Shown here piece after piece: positions 1-10,392 of a stretch of 64,000 nucleotides of DNA (position 1 is the first letter of the stretch; each line of letters starts with the position of its first letter). Source of the DNA: Streptomyces atroolivaceus (GTDB lineage: Bacteria; Actinomycetota; Actinomycetes; Streptomycetales; Streptomycetaceae). Made by a program: the position numbers and the translations under genes. The stretch covers positions 319,339 to 383,338 of the forward strand of contig NZ_JNXG01000004.1 in NCBI RefSeq assembly GCF_000717025.1, written 5' to 3'. The notes below the pieces were generated by a model. The model was given only the letters and a program-made list of their open reading frames with translations, did no database searches and had not been told where the DNA came from.

Positions 1-1
1 G

Positions 2-3000
2 GCCAACGCCTACGAGCAGGTGACCTTCCTCGGCAACCACGACATGGGCCGGATCGGCGCCTTCCTGAAGCAGGACAACCCGAAGGCCGGCGACGCCGAG
101 CTGCTGGACCGTGCCCGCCTCGCCAACGAACTGATGTTCCTCGGCCGCGGCAACCCGGTGATCTACTACGGCGACGAACAGGGCTACACCGGAGCGGGCG
201 GCGACAAGGACGCCCGTCAGACGCTGTTCGCCTCGAAGACCGCCGACTACCTCGACGACGACCAGCTGGGCACCGACCGCACGCACGCCTCCGACGCGTA
301 CGACACGGAGCACCCGCTCTACCGGTCCGTCTCTGCCCTGTCGAAGCTCACCCGGGAACACCCGGCCCTGCGCGACGGCGTGCAGACCGAGCGCTACGCC
401 AAGGACTCCGTCCACGCCTTCTCGCGTACGGACACCAAGCGCCCGTACGAGTACGTCGTCGCCGCCAACAACGCCACCGAGGCGAAGACCGTCGAGATCA
501 CCACCGAGTCGGCCGGCATGAACTTCCGCACGCTGTACGGCGGTTCCGGCAGCGTCCGCAGTGGATCGGACAAGACCGCCGAGGTCACCGTGCCCGCGCT
601 GTCCAGCGTCGTGCTCCGCGCCGACAAGCCGCTCGGCGCCCCCGCCGCGAAGCCGTCGGTCACCCTGAAGGCCCCGGCCGCCGGAGCCACCGGCACCGTC
701 GAGATCAGCGCCGACGTGGACGGCGGAGACCTGAACCGCGTCGTCTTCGCCGCGCAGACCGGCAACGGCAAGTGGACCACCCTCGGCTCCGCCGACCACG
801 CCCCGTACAAGGTCACCCAGCACCTGGACGACTCGGTGAAGGCCGGGACCCCGCTGCGGTACAAGGCCGTGGTGATCGACCGCGCCGGACGTACCGCGAG
901 CGCCCTCGCCTCCACGACCGCCGGCCAGGCGCCGCCCGCCCCGAAGCCCGTCGCCGTCGAGCGTGACCACGCCGTCGTCCACTACAAGCGCGCGGACGGC
1001 GACTACGAGGGCTGGCAGCTGAAGTCCGGGGACAAGAAGGCCGACTTCATCGGCCGGGACGCCTACGGCGCCTTCGCCTGGATCGACCTGGAGGAGGGCG
1101 CCTCCTCCGTCCCGTACACGGTCGAGAAGGACGGGACCGCCGACGGCCCCGAGCGCACCGTCGACCTCGCCAGGACCGGCCAGGTCTGGATCGAGCAGGG
1201 CAAGGACGAGCAGGCCACCGAGGCTCCCGAGACCCCGCCGCAGGACACCACCAAGGCCGTCCTGCACTACCACCGCGCCGACGGTGACTACGACGGCTGG
1301 GGCCTGCACACCTGGACCGGTGCCGCCGCCCCCACGGACTGGGCCAAGCCCCTGCGGCCCGTGAAGACCGACGCCTACGGGGTGACCTTCGAGGTCCCCC
1401 TCACCGACGGCGCCACCTCGCTCAGCTACATCCTCCACAAGGGCGACGAGAAGGACCTCCCCAGCGACCAGTCCCTGGACATCGCGTCGCACGGGCACGA
1501 GGTCTGGATGCTCGGCGGGAAGCCCGGCTACCTGCTGCCGCAGGCCGGAGGCGTGCCGACGCCCGACCTCACCAAGGCCGAGGCCCAGTGGATCGACGCG
1601 AACACCGTCGTCTGGAAGGTGAAGGCCACCGACGCCACCAGCCAGCAGCTCGTGTACGCGAAGAACGGCGGCATCTCCGTCGTCGACGGGGCGCTCTCCG
1701 ACGAGGGACAGTGGCTCCGGCTCGGCGCCACGGAACTGACCGACACGCAGAAGGCGAAGTACCCGCACCTGAAGGACTATCCGGCCTTCACCGTCGACAC
1801 CCGCGACCGGGACAGGGTCCGTGAGTCACTGCGCGGCCAGCTGATCGCCACCCAGCGCGCCGCCAACGGCGCCCTGCTCGCCGCGACCGGCGTGCAGACC
1901 GCGGGCATCCTGGACGAGCTGTACGGGAAGGCCGCGAGCGGCGCCGCCCTCGGCCCCGTCTTCCGCAAGGGAAGCCCGACGCTCTCCGTCTGGGCGCCCA
2001 CCGCCCGTACCGTCTCCCTCGAACTCGACGGGAAGACACTCCCGATGCGGCGCGACGACCGCACCGGCGTCTGGTCGGTCACCGGGAAGAAGTCCTGGAC
2101 GGGCAAGCCCTACCGGTACTCCGTCCAGGTCTGGGCGCCCACCGTCCAGAAGCTGGTCACCAACAAGGTGACCGACCCCTACTCCACCGCCCTGACCACC
2201 GACTCCGCCCGCAGCCTCGTCGTCGACCTCGACGACCCGAAGCTGGCCCCGCGCGGCTGGTCCGGCCTGCGGAAGCCCGCCGCGACCCCGCTGCGGGACG
2301 CCCAGATCCAGGAACTGCACGTCCGCGACTTCTCGGTCACGGACACCACGTCGAAGCACCCCGGCGAGTACCTCGCCTTCACCGACGCCCGCTCCGACGG
2401 GATGAAGCACCTCAAGGAGCTCGCGGACTCCGGCACCAGCTACGTGCACCTGCTGCCCGCCTTCGACATCGGGACCATCCCCGAGAAGAAGTCCGACCGG
2501 CAGCAGCCGGCCTGCGACCTGTCCGTCTACGCCCCCGACTCCGAGGAGCAGCAGGCCTGCGTCTCGAAGGCCGCCGCCAAGGACGCCTTCAACTGGGGGT
2601 ACGACCCCCTGCACTACACGGTCCCCGAGGGCAGCTACGCCTCCGACCCCGACGGCACGAAGCGCACCGTCGAGTTCCGGCAGATGGTCCAGGGGCTCAA
2701 CGGCGCCGGGCTGCGGACCGTCATGGACGTCGTCTACAACCACACCGTCGCCTCCGGGCAGGACGACAAGTCCGTCCTCGACAAGATCGTGCCCGGCTAC
2801 TACCAGCGGCTCCTGGAGGACGGCACCGTCGCCACCTCGACCTGCTGCGCCAACACCGCGCCCGAGAACACCATGATGGGCAAGCTCGTCGTGGACTCGG
2901 TCGTCACCTGGGCGAAGGAGTACAAGGTCGACGGCTTCCGCTTCGACCTGATGGGGCACCACCCCAAGGCCAACATCCTCGCGGTCCGCAATGCCCTCGA

Positions 3001-4135
3001 CGAGCTGACCGTCGCCGAGGACGGCGTCGACGGGAAGAAGATCATCCTGTACGGCGAGGGCTGGAACTTCGGTGAGATCGCCGACGACGCCCGCTTCGTC
3101 CAGGCCACCCAGAAGAACATGGCCGGCACGGGCATCGCCACCTTCTCCGACCGGGCCCGTGACGCCGTGCGCGGCGGCGGCCCCTTCGACGAGGACCCCG
3201 GTGTCCAGGGCTTCGCCTCCGGTCTCTACACCGACCCCAACACCTCGGCCGCCAACGGCACCGAGGCCGAACAGAAGGCCCGGCTGCTCCACTACCAGGA
3301 CCTGATCAAGGTCGGACTCACCGGAAACCTCGCCGACTACACCTTCACCGACACCCAGGGCCGTACGGTCAAGGGCTCGGCCGTCGACTACAACGGGGCC
3401 CCCGCCGGATACGCGGCGGCGCCCGGTGACGCCCTCGCCTACGCCGACGCCCACGACAACGAGACCCTCTACGACGCCCTCGCCTTCAAGCTGCCGGCGG
3501 ACACCACGGCAGCCGACCGGGCGCGCATGCAGGTCGTGGCGATGGCGACCGCCGTGCTCTCGCAGGGGCCGGCGCTCTCCCAGGCCGGCACCGACCTGCT
3601 GCGCTCCAAGTCGCTGGACCGCAACTCCTACGACAGCGGTGACTGGTTCAACGCACTGCACTGGGACTGCCGCAAGGGCAACGGCTTCGGCCGGGGGCTG
3701 CCGCCCGCCGCCGACAACCAGGACAAGTGGTCCTACGGCAAGCCGCTGCTGGCCTCCGCCGCGCTGAACCCCGGGTGTGCGCAGATCACGGGCGCGTCCG
3801 CCGCCTACCAGGACCTGCTCACCATCCGCACCACCGAGAAGGACTTCGGCCTCGCCACCGCCGAGCAGGTGCAGGACACCCTGTCCTTCCCGCTCTCCGG
3901 CAAGGAGGAGACCCCCGGGGTGATCACCATGCGCCTGGGCGAGCTGGTCGTCGTCATGAACGCCACGCCGGGTACGCGGAGTCAGGACATCCCCGAGCTG
4001 GCCGGGAAGGCGTACGCGCTGCACCCCGTCCAGGCGGATGGAGCGGACGCCGTGGTCAAGAGGTCCGCGTACGAAGGGAAGTCGGGCAGCTTCACCGTGC
4101 CGGGACGCACGGTGGCCGTCTTCTCCCAGCGCTGA
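2..4135 (+). CDS. pulA: Secreted amylase-pullulanase (pullulanase-type alpha-1,6-glucosidase), 5' truncated by window edge
   Basis: Hydrolyses alpha-1,6 branches (and probably alpha-1,4 links) of starch or glycogen outside the cell. The frame is already open at base 2, so the start and signal peptide lie upstream. Visible order: the end of one GH13 alpha-amylase domain (FLGNHDMGR, then [11 protein letters not shown]), a linker domain, two pullulanase-type starch-binding repeats (each with HY-RADGDY-GW, near residues 325 and 425), a CBM48-like module ([17 protein letters not shown]), then a complete second GH13 domain. That domain shows FNWGYDP, region I DVVYNHT, region [12 protein letters not shown] (nucleophile Asp), region [12 protein letters not shown] (acid Glu) and region [10 protein letters not shown]. 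It is a natural fusion of two glycosidase domains. Most of the antisense strand is also open, which is a GC-bias shadow. Confidence 0.93.
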   Translation, partial: ANAYEQVTFLGNHDMGRIGAFLKQDNPKAGDAELLDRARLANELMFLGRGNPVIYYGDEQGYTGAGGDKDARQTLFASKTADYLDDDQLGTDRTHASDAYDTEHPLYRSVSALSKLTREHPALRDGVQTERYAKDSVHAFSRTDTKRPYEYVVAANNATEAKTVEITTESAGMNFRTLYGGSGSVRSGSDKTAEVTVPALSSVVLRADKPLGAPAAKPSVTLKAPAAGATGTVEISADVDGGDLNRVVFAAQTGNGKWTTLGSADHAPYKVTQHLDDSVKAGTPLRYKAVVIDRAGRTASALASTTAGQAPPAPKPVAVERDHAVVHYKRADGDYEGWQLKSGDKKADFIGRDAYGAFAWIDLEEGASSVPYTVEKDGTADGPERTVDLARTGQVWIEQGKDEQATEAPETPPQDTTKAVLHYHRADGDYDGWGLHTWTGAAAPTDWAKPLRPVKTDAYGVTFEVPLTDGATSLSYILHKGDEKDLPSDQSLDIASHGHEVWMLGGKPGYLLPQAGGVPTPDLTKAEAQWIDANTVVWKVKATDATSQQLVYAKNGGISVVDGALSDEGQWLRLGATELTDTQKAKYPHLKDYPAFTVDTRDRDRVRESLRGQLIATQRAANGALLAATGVQTAGILDELYGKAASGAALGPVFRKGSPTLSVWAPTARTVSLELDGKTLPMRRDDRTGVWSVTGKKSWTGKPYRYSVQVWAPTVQKLVTNKVTDPYSTALTTDSARSLVVDLDDPKLAPRGWSGLRKPAATPLRDAQIQELHVRDFSVTDTTSKHPGEYLAFTDARSDGMKHLKELADSGTSYVHLLPAFDIGTIPEKKSDRQQPACDLSVYAPDSEEQQACVSKAAAKDAFNWGYDPLHYTVPEGSYASDPDGTKRTVEFRQMVQGLNGAGLRTVMDVVYNHTVASGQDDKSVLDKIVPGYYQRLLEDGTVATSTCCANTAPENTMMGKLVVDSVVTWAKEYKVDGFRFDLMGHHPKANILAVRNALDELTVAEDGVDGKKIILYGEGWNFGEIADDARFVQATQKNMAGTGIATFSDRARDAVRGGGPFDEDPGVQGFASGLYTDPNTSAANGTEAEQKARLLHYQDLIKVGLTGNLADYTFTDTQGRTVKGSAVDYNGAPAGYAAAPGDALAYADAHDNETLYDALAFKLPADTTAADRARMQVVAMATAVLSQGPALSQAGTDLLRSKSLDRNSYDSGDWFNALHWDCRKGNGFGRGLPPAADNQDKWSYGKPLLASAALNPGCAQITGASAAYQDLLTIRTTEKDFGLATAEQVQDTLSFPLSGKEETPGVITMRLGELVVVMNATPGTRSQDIPELAGKAYALHPVQADGADAVVKRSAYEGKSGSFTVPGRTVAVFSQR

Positions 4136-4149
4136 CGCCTCCGTCCCCG

Positions 4150-4202
4150 CGGCCGGTCTCCGGCTCCGTGCCCTCGTCGGCCCGGAGCCCGGGGACCGGC
4201 CG
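4150..4202 (+). terminator. Imperfect hairpin after pulA
   Basis: Outer arms CGGCCGGTC and GACCGGCCG pair perfectly and inner arms CGGCTCCG / CGGAGCC extend the stem with bulges. It starts 15 bases after the pulA stop. There is no U tract, as is usual in Streptomyces. Confidence 0.5.
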
Positions 4203-4256
4203 GTCCGCGTCGTGGGTGCGTCTCTTGTGCGTGCGGCCCGATCAGGCGAAGCTGAA

Positions 4257-4297
4257 GCCGTACACGTGCTTGCACGCCGTACACGTATACGTACTGG
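4257..4297 (+). promoter_or_regulatory. Candidate operator upstream of the isomerase gene
   Basis: An 11-base direct repeat GCCGTACACGT occurs at 4257 and 4276, and the second copy runs into the perfect palindrome ACGTATACGT (4283-4292). It ends 23 bases before the ATG at 4320. The nearest regulator is the convergent TetR gene at 4655-5389, so this may be its target. That link is inference. Confidence 0.35.
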
Positions 4298-4319
4298 TAC
4301 CCGCAATCAGGAGCGCTTG

Positions 4320-4670
4320 ATGCCGCAGATCACCGTCGACTACTCCGCCGAGCTCGACGACAGCTTCGACCGCCGCGGCTTCGCGCTGGCCCTGCACCCG
4401 CTGGTCGCCGAGACCGTGTCGACCAAGGTCCCCGCCTGCAAGACCCGGTTCCGCCGGGCCGAGGACTCCGTCGTCGGTGACGCCGCGACGGGCGACTCCC
4501 TCGTGAACGTCTCGATCGCGATGCTTCCGGGCCGGACCCCCGAGACCAAGGCGCGGCTGACGGAAGCCGTCCTGGAGCTGCTGGCCGGCCACCTGAAGCC
4601 CGTCGAGGGCCTCACCGTGCACGCCTCGGCCGAGGTCCGCGACCTGGACGCGTCCTACCGCAAGAACTGA
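4320..4670 (+). CDS. 5-carboxymethyl-2-hydroxymuconate isomerase-like protein (tautomerase superfamily)
   Basis: 116 residues. The start MPQITVDYS places Pro at position 2, which becomes the catalytic N-terminal proline after Met removal in the HpcD/CHMI branch of the tautomerase superfamily. Length and overall pattern (LHPLVAETV, a C-terminal DLDASYRKN) fit CHMI-like proteins. The ATG at 4320 has AGGAG at 4309-4313. Its 3' end overlaps the convergent TetR gene by 16 bases. The true substrate is unknown; no other homoprotocatechuate pathway genes are nearby, so a role in aromatic degradation is not supported by context. Confidence 0.75.
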   Translation: MPQITVDYSAELDDSFDRRGFALALHPLVAETVSTKVPACKTRFRRAEDSVVGDAATGDSLVNVSIAMLPGRTPETKARLTEAVLELLAGHLKPVEGLTVHASAEVRDLDASYRKN

Positions 4671-5389
4671 GGCAGCCGCTGCGACGGGACGGCCGGTGCG
4701 GCGGGTGCCAGGACCGACAGCCTGGTGAGCAGTTCACCCAGCGGGCCGTCCGACGGCTCCTGCGCGAAGACCCGCAGCATGATTCCGGCCATCTCCTGGT
4801 CGTACGCGGCGCTCACCGACGCCAGGGCCGCGAAGTCGTGCACCAGCTGCAACTCCAGCTCGGCACGCGGAACGTGCTTCCCGTCGAGCCAGAGCAGCGC
4901 CGTCGACTCGGCCAGTGAAACCCAGGACCGCACGACGAGCTCCAGCCGGGCGGGCGGGGACGGGACGCCCAGATGCGCGATGATCTGCTCGTAGGCCGCC
5001 TGCCGCACTCCGTCGACCAGGGCGTTGGCCGTGGACGAACCGCCTGCCGGGCCGCCCCGCATCAACGCGGAGAAGCCCTGACCGTGCTCCTCGACGAAGT
5101 CGAAGAACCGGTGCATCACCCGGATCAGCCGTGCGCCGAGCGGCCCTTCGTGCGCCTCCAGGAAGCGGCGGGACAGCTCGTCGGCGGCCCGCTTCAGCGC
5201 CGCTTCGTACAGGCTGCGCTTCCCCGGGAAGTAGTGGTAGACGAGCGGGCGCGAGATGCCGGCGGCCGCCGCGATCTCGTCGATCGACACCTCGTCGGGC
5301 GAACGGTGACTGAACAACTCCAGTGCGACGCCGATCAACTGGGCCCTGCGCTCGTCGACACCCATCCGGCGCCGCACCCCGGTCGTCAT
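4655..5389 (-). CDS. TetR family transcriptional regulator
   Basis: 244 residues. The N-terminal DNA-binding domain is classic: RRAQLIGVALELF, then VSIDEIAAAAGISRPLVYHYFPGKRSLYEAA (helix-turn-helix, residues about 34-60). The C-terminal ligand domain is not diagnostic. It is convergent with, and overlaps, the isomerase gene by 16 bases, which makes mutual interference or joint regulation possible. The repeat and palindrome at 4257-4297 are a candidate target. Ligand unknown. Confidence 0.9.
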   Translation of the reverse strand: MTTGVRRRMGVDERRAQLIGVALELFSHRSPDEVSIDEIAAAAGISRPLVYHYFPGKRSLYEAALKRAADELSRRFLEAHEGPLGARLIRVMHRFFDFVEEHGQGFSALMRGGPAGGSSTANALVDGVRQAAYEQIIAHLGVPSPPARLELVVRSWVSLAESTALLWLDGKHVPRAELELQLVHDFAALASVSAAYDQEMAGIMLRVFAQEPSDGPLGELLTRLSVLAPAAPAVPSQRLPQFLR

Positions 5390-5453
5390 GAAGGACAGCC
5401 TAACCGGGCAGGCCAGGCGGCCCTCCGTCGCACTCCCGCCGCCGGCCCCTGGC

Positions 5454-7373
5454 TCAGCGCAGCGCGCTCACCCGGCTGCCGTCCGTCAGCACCCCGTCGA
5501 GGCGGGGCCGGTCGCCCTCCCCGGCCGGCAGCGCCAGCAGCCGTCCGTCCACCCGGCCCTGGACGCCTCCGCTCGCGGTGAGGGAGGCGAACTGCCGTGA
5601 GCCCGCCGCCAGTACGTACCACCGCCCGCCGCCCGACCTCCACAGCACGCCGGCCAGCACCAGCGGTCTGCGAATCCCGCAGTCCGGGGAGTCCTCGGCA
5701 CGTGCCGCGACCGCCCCGGGGGCCCCGGCTCCGCCCGACAGCTCCGGAGGGGCCTGGAACTGTGCCAGCACCCTGCTGCCCGTACCCCGCCAGGTGTCCG
5801 CCCTGGTGCAGAACCACAGGGCGTGCCCCCCGCCCTCCGGCAGCCGTTGCCTGGCGTACCGCCAGGAGTTGACCGACCGGACACCGTTGGACCGGACCGC
5901 CGGCAGGAGACAGGCGGTGCGCGCCCAGCTCTCCCGCTCGGCCCGCCCCGACACGTCGTGCGGAGCGGACGGCGCGCCGGAGGTGAGACGCACCGGAGTG
6001 AGCTCACCGAGGTCCGCCATCAGGCGCGCCGCCGTGCCGTCCCGCAACTCCAGGACCTGCCAGGAACGGCAGTCCGCCCCACCGTCCGCCTCCGGTTCCG
6101 TGAGCGGATCCGTCACACCGTGACGGTCGCGGCGCAACGGCCGTGCCGCTTCACGGGGTGCGAGCAGGTCACGTATGCCGGCCTCCCGTATCCACGGCGC
6201 GGTCAGATAGCGGATCCGGCCGGCGCGGCGCTGCACCACCAGCGCGCCCGCCGCCACCGCGTCCGCGCCGTCCACCCGGGCGAAGTCCAGCGCGGCGCCC
6301 CCGGACGGATCAGCGTTGCGCGGCTCGGCGTAGCGCACGACACGCAGGCCGTCGTGGAGCAGCACCACCGCGGCCGCGTCGACCTCACCCGCGTACAGCA
6401 GCTGCGGCGGTCCCGTCGGCGGGCCGTCGGGCGTCCCGGGCGTCGAGGACGAGACCACCGCCGGGCCGGGGCGCGCCCACGCGGCGAGGGCACGGCCCAG
6501 GAGGCGGTTGTCCCTGGTCCGGTCTCCGCGTGTGGGCCACACGGTGAAGTCCCTGCGCGTGGAGACCCGCCAGAGCCTGTCGGGCACCCGCCGCAACGCG
6601 GCCGGGTCGAGGGCCTGCTGGGCGGTGTGGTGGCGTGAGTAGGGCGGCGCGGAAGCGGCGCGCGGTCCGCCCAGACCGTCCCCCGGCAGCAGGAGCAGCG
6701 TCCCGCAGACCAGGAGCGCGCCGACGCCGGCCAGGAGGGTGCGCCCGCCCCTCCGGCGCCGGGCCGGATCGGCCGGCCTGACCTGCAGGGAACACGGGTC
6801 GAACTCGGGCGAGGCCAGCAGGGCGTGGGGTGCGGTCAGCGCACCGGCCTCCAGCAGCGCCGCCCGCGGATCCGTGACGCCCGCCGCGTCGAGAACACGG
6901 CACACCTCGGCGTCGTCGAGCCCTTCGAGCCCTCGAAGTACATGTGCGGCCCGGCACGGCCCGGACACCTCGGCCAGGGCCTGCTCCAGAGCCAGCTCGT
7001 CCGCGCCGCAGGCGCGCGGAAGCAGCCGCAGCCCCCATACCTGGGGGACCAGTGGCGGGAACTGGGCCCGCCGAGGCAGGGCGAACCGGAGCAGCGGCAG
7101 GCCCGTCTCCAGTGCGGAACGCAGCACCCGGAGCCGCACACAGGCATACGCGCGGCCCGGGTCCGCGTCCTGCGGGCCGGCCAGAGCCCGCTGGGCCAGC
7201 CAGTGGGCCGACAGCACCCGGCGGTTGCGGCCGAGCGAGGGCGCCAGCACGAGATACGCGATCCGCGCCAGCCGGACGTAGTGCTCGGCGGGCGCCGCCT
7301 CGGCACGCAGCCCGGCGGCCCGCTCCGCGTACGGGCGGCCGGCGGACGGCGGTACTGCTCGCAGAGGGGACAT
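5454..7373 (-). CDS. Membrane protein with sigma-factor-like N-terminal region and large extracytoplasmic domain
   Basis: 639 residues; I do not recognise a named family. Residues 30-190 are helical and rich in Arg, Ala and Leu. The segment CRAAHVLRGLEGLDDAEVCRVLDAAGV resembles sigma region 4 or an HTH-like repeat, as in the sigma-like regions of several Streptomyces proteins. After a run of Arg near residue 208 comes one transmembrane segment (TLLAGVGALLVCGTLLLLP), followed by about 400 residues predicted to lie outside the membrane. That tail has paired Cys residues and no lipobox. It may be a membrane-tethered regulator or sensor; no function is assigned. The next gene, on the plus strand, is a lipoprotein with a divergent start. 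Confidence 0.7.
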   Translation of the reverse strand: MSPLRAVPPSAGRPYAERAAGLRAEAAPAEHYVRLARIAYLVLAPSLGRNRRVLSAHWLAQRALAGPQDADPGRAYACVRLRVLRSALETGLPLLRFALPRRAQFPPLVPQVWGLRLLPRACGADELALEQALAEVSGPCRAAHVLRGLEGLDDAEVCRVLDAAGVTDPRAALLEAGALTAPHALLASPEFDPCSLQVRPADPARRRRGGRTLLAGVGALLVCGTLLLLPGDGLGGPRAASAPPYSRHHTAQQALDPAALRRVPDRLWRVSTRRDFTVWPTRGDRTRDNRLLGRALAAWARPGPAVVSSSTPGTPDGPPTGPPQLLYAGEVDAAAVVLLHDGLRVVRYAEPRNADPSGGAALDFARVDGADAVAAGALVVQRRAGRIRYLTAPWIREAGIRDLLAPREAARPLRRDRHGVTDPLTEPEADGGADCRSWQVLELRDGTAARLMADLGELTPVRLTSGAPSAPHDVSGRAERESWARTACLLPAVRSNGVRSVNSWRYARQRLPEGGGHALWFCTRADTWRGTGSRVLAQFQAPPELSGGAGAPGAVAARAEDSPDCGIRRPLVLAGVLWRSGGGRWYVLAAGSRQFASLTASGGVQGRVDGRLLALPAGEGDRPRLDGVLTDGSRVSALR

Positions 7374-7480
7374 GTTCAGCTGAACGAGCGAATGGTGCGA
7401 TGGTCACTCCGGCGCACGCGACCCGGGGCGGGTTGTGCGATTCGCCCGCGCGAGCCGGAGCGCCGGGGCACGATGGCCGG

Positions 7481-7957
7481 ATGGTGGAGCTGCTGGAGTG
7501 GCGACGAGGACGGGCCCGCCGGGCATCCGCGGCCGTGCTGACGGGGCTCGCCCTGCTCACCGCGTGCGGCGGGGGAGCGGACGGCGACGACAAGCCCGCC
7601 GTGCCCCCCACCGCGAGCGGGACCCTGGAGCAGCTCGCCTCGAAGGCGCACTGCGAGCCGGACGTGCAGACGGACGCGCAGGAGCTCAGGAGGGCCAACT
7701 GCACGACCGAAGACGGGCGTTACGTCCTGGCCACCTTCGCCACCGACCGAGGGCAACGGGAGTGGATCAACGAGGCCAACGACTACGGCGGGTCGTACCT
7801 GGTCGGCCGGAAGTGGGTCGCGGTCGGTGACGCGGACGTGGTCGCGGCGCTGCGCGGCCGGCTCGGGGGGACGGTGGAGACCGCCTCGCCGCACCACTCG
7901 GGGAACAGTGGCGGTGGGGGGAGCGAGGAAGGGCACTCCGGTCACCACAAGAGCTGA
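7481..7957 (+). CDS. Small secreted lipoprotein, function unknown
   Basis: 158 residues. An Arg-rich n-region, a hydrophobic stretch and the lipobox LLTAC place a lipidated Cys near residue 28. A short linker (GGGADGDDKPAVPPTASG) leads into a domain of about 80 residues with two Cys (HCEPDVQ, NCTTEDG) that could form a disulfide. The tail is rich in Gly, Ser and His (HHSGNSGGGGSEEGHSGHH), a possible metal-binding region. The ATG at 7481 was chosen because it puts the signal sequence at the N-terminus. It is divergent from the membrane protein gene (gap 107 bases) and convergent with the DUF1996 gene. Confidence 0.75.
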   Translation: MVELLEWRRGRARRASAAVLTGLALLTACGGGADGDDKPAVPPTASGTLEQLASKAHCEPDVQTDAQELRRANCTTEDGRYVLATFATDRGQREWINEANDYGGSYLVGRKWVAVGDADVVAALRGRLGGTVETASPHHSGNSGGGGSEEGHSGHHKS

Positions 7958-8001
7958 CCGCGCAGGTTCAAGGGGCGGACGACGCCGCCGGGGCCGCCGC
8001 G

Positions 8002-9525
8002 TCAGCGGCACTTACGTCCGCCGTTGATGCAGCTCACCACCTTCCTCATCAGCTTGTCGTCGAACACGTTGATGAAGTCACCGTGGTCGGTGACGGGCTT
8101 GTGCAGCTGCTCCGGGAAGGAGTCGACCGCGAAGCCGGGGCCCGGAGGGACGTCGTACACGATGCGCTGGACCAGCTGCGGAATGGCCCTGAAGCCGTCC
8201 GGGCACCGCCCGTCGTCCTCGGCGAAGGCCACATGGGTGCGATGGTTGGCGCTGTCGGTGTTCTGTCCGTCCCAGCAGCTCTGGAAGGCGAAGGAGCGCA
8301 CCACCTGGCTGCCCTCCGGACAGATCGGATACCTGTCCCGCAGCTGCCTGTCCTCGAATCCGGTGCAGCTCCAGGACGCGTTGGCGTTGGCATCGCCATT
8401 GGTGAACGCCTTGGCGTCCCCGGTGATGATCCGCAGGAAGCGCGGCATGGCCGTGACCTTCCCGGCGGGGGACCCGACGAACCGCAGCGTGACCTGGGAC
8501 GGGGTCTGGATCTCCCCGGTGTTCTGGTCCTTGCCGCCGCCGTCCGCGTCCACGTCGTTCTCGTCCTGGCCGTTCTGCAGGCGGAGCACGGGCCAGTAGT
8601 ACGTCGACCTGTCGCCCTGGTTCCGGCAGGTCGTCTCCCCGCCCGCCAGGTCGTCGTCACCGGAGAAGGCGTCGGTGGCCTGGTTGCCGACGTAATCGTG
8701 CATGTGGTGGGCGCCGTTGCCCACCCCGGGTGCGGCGATGACGTTGTCCGGGTTGAACTTGCCGTTCTCGTTGCGGCCGCAGTCGGTGGTGAACGTTCCG
8801 CGGGATGCGCCCCGCCGGTTGCGGGGCCGGTCGGCATCGGGCCGGACGGACCGGATGTCGACGAAGTCGGATGCCTCGGGGCCGTTGCCCTCCTGGCCCT
8901 GGCCGCCGTCCTGGTCCCCTTCTCCCTGACCGCCGTCCTGCCCCTGGTCCGCGCCCTCGCCGGGGTCCTGCCCGCCGTCACCGTCCCCGGAACCGCCGTC
9001 ACCGTCACCGCCGGGCGCGCCCTCCTGGCCGCCGCCCCGGCCATCGGCGTCGTCGGCACGCAGGCTGCATCCCGCCAGCCCCTCCAGGCCCTGCGGCCGG
9101 TCGCCGTCCGCGCGCTCGACGGCGATCCCGATCCGGTCGAGACTGGCCGCCCGCTTGGCCCGCAGCGGACCGAGCACCGCGTTCTCGGCGAGAGCCGGAT
9201 CCCGGGCGATCCGCTCCTTGCGGTCCGCGAACTGCCGGTACGCGTCGGTGATCTGCGTGTCCATGGCGGCCAGTTCGCGGTCGACCTCCGGCCGGGCCCC
9301 GTCCGGTACACCGGGGAGGGAGATCCCGGCGTCCGGGCAGTCGATCGTGGACAGCTGTCGGGCCGCGGTCCGGGCCTGCCCCGGAGGCGAACCGGACCCG
9401 CCCTCTCCGGCGCTCGCGTAGACGTTGACGGCAACCAGCCCGCCTCCGCCCAGAATCAGCGCGGCCGCGGCGGCGATGGCCCGGTTGGCCGGTGTCGAAC
9501 GTTTCTTGCGCGATTTGCGTCCCAT
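8002..9525 (-). CDS. Secreted DUF1996 domain protein
   Basis: 507 residues. The N-terminal KSRKKR stretch plus a hydrophobic segment (AIAAAAALILGGGGLVAVNVYA) form a signal anchor or signal peptide. A coiled or helical region follows to about residue 155, then a very Gly/Asp/Gln-rich linker (about 160-215). The C-terminal 280 residues match DUF1996: NGAHHMHDYVGN, YYWPVL, a FAFQSCWDG block and HVAFAEDDGRCPDGFRAIPQL. The family is found in actinobacteria and fungi, often near secreted polysaccharide enzymes; its activity is not established. The conserved His residues suggest a metal site, but this is inference. Confidence 0.85.
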   Translation of the reverse strand: MGRKSRKKRSTPANRAIAAAAALILGGGGLVAVNVYASAGEGGSGSPPGQARTAARQLSTIDCPDAGISLPGVPDGARPEVDRELAAMDTQITDAYRQFADRKERIARDPALAENAVLGPLRAKRAASLDRIGIAVERADGDRPQGLEGLAGCSLRADDADGRGGGQEGAPGGDGDGGSGDGDGGQDPGEGADQGQDGGQGEGDQDGGQGQEGNGPEASDFVDIRSVRPDADRPRNRRGASRGTFTTDCGRNENGKFNPDNVIAAPGVGNGAHHMHDYVGNQATDAFSGDDDLAGGETTCRNQGDRSTYYWPVLRLQNGQDENDVDADGGGKDQNTGEIQTPSQVTLRFVGSPAGKVTAMPRFLRIITGDAKAFTNGDANANASWSCTGFEDRQLRDRYPICPEGSQVVRSFAFQSCWDGQNTDSANHRTHVAFAEDDGRCPDGFRAIPQLVQRIVYDVPPGPGFAVDSFPEQLHKPVTDHGDFINVFDDKLMRKVVSCINGGRKCR

Positions 9526-9744
9526 GGAACTCCTCCGCTTCGGTGCTTCGAGTCAGAAGCGTGACGTCCCATACGGACCGCTGGTCGCGCTCGTTCAATC
9601 CGCTGCGGAATCCGTGCGGGCACATCAGCATCCGTGCGGGCGCATCACGCCGGAAGGACGTCCGCGGGTGCTCCCGTCATGCGGGGGCCGGCGTCGGCAT
9701 CGTGCAGGCGCCGACGCCGGGAACCACGGGGAACGGGCCGGCCG

Positions 9745-10392
9745 TCAGCCCCGGTCGAGGTAGGCGAGGACCGCGAGCACGCGGCGGTTGTCGTCGTCCG
9801 ACACCGGCAGGCCGAGCTTGCTGAAGATGTTCGAGGTGTGCTTGGCCACCGCCCGCTCCGTGACCACCATCTGCGAAGCGATCGCCACGTTCGAACGGCC
9901 CTGCGCCATCAGCTCCATGACCTCACGCTCCCGGGGCGTCAGGCCGCCCATCGGCGCGTCGGCCGAGCGCCGGGACAGCAGCTGCTGGATGACCTGCGGG
10001 TCCATCGCCGTACCGCCTGCGGCGACCCTGCGTACCGCGTCGATGAACTGGTCGGCGTCGAACACCCGGTCCTTCAGCAGGTAGCCGATGCCGCCGTTGC
10101 CGTCGGCCAGCAGTTCCCGGGCGTACAGCTGCTCCACGTGCTGCGACAGTACGAGCACCGGGAGCCCGGGCCTGTCGCGGCGGGCGGCCAGCGCGCACTG
10201 CAGGCCCTCGTCCGTGTGGGACGGCGGGAGCCGGACGTCGACGACGGCGACGTCCGGCTCCAACTCGGCCAGGGCCTTGGTCAGTTCCGGCCCGGTCTCG
10301 ACAGCCGCCGCGATCTCGAAATCGTAGGCTTCGAGCATGCGCACGAGGCCGTCGCGGAGCAGGAAGAGATCTTCGGCTAGGACAACGCGCAA
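9745..10392 (-). CDS. LuxR/NarL family response regulator
   Basis: 215 residues: receiver domain MRVVLAEDLFLLRDGLVRML with phospho-acceptor Asp in VAVVDVRLPP, then a LuxR helix-turn-helix (LTPREREVMELMAQGRSNVAIASQM). The start is a TTG at 10392 with GGAGA five bases upstream. It overlaps the upstream histidine kinase gene by 16 bases, so the pair is translationally coupled. Partner of the kinase at 10377-11645. Targets unknown. Confidence 0.92.
   Translation of the reverse strand: MRVVLAEDLFLLRDGLVRMLEAYDFEIAAAVETGPELTKALAELEPDVAVVDVRLPPSHTDEGLQCALAARRDRPGLPVLVLSQHVEQLYARELLADGNGGIGYLLKDRVFDADQFIDAVRRVAAGGTAMDPQVIQQLLSRRSADAPMGGLTPREREVMELMAQGRSNVAIASQMVVTERAVAKHTSNIFSKLGLPVSDDDNRRVLAVLAYLDRG

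Noticed and set aside
1826..4306. 826-residue open frame antisense to pulA
   Set aside because: Gly/Val-rich, no domain, lies opposite a clear gene; long antisense frames are expected at this GC content.
8083..9564. 493-residue plus-strand frame opposite the DUF1996 gene
   Set aside because: No motif; the minus strand has the signal peptide and DUF1996 blocks.
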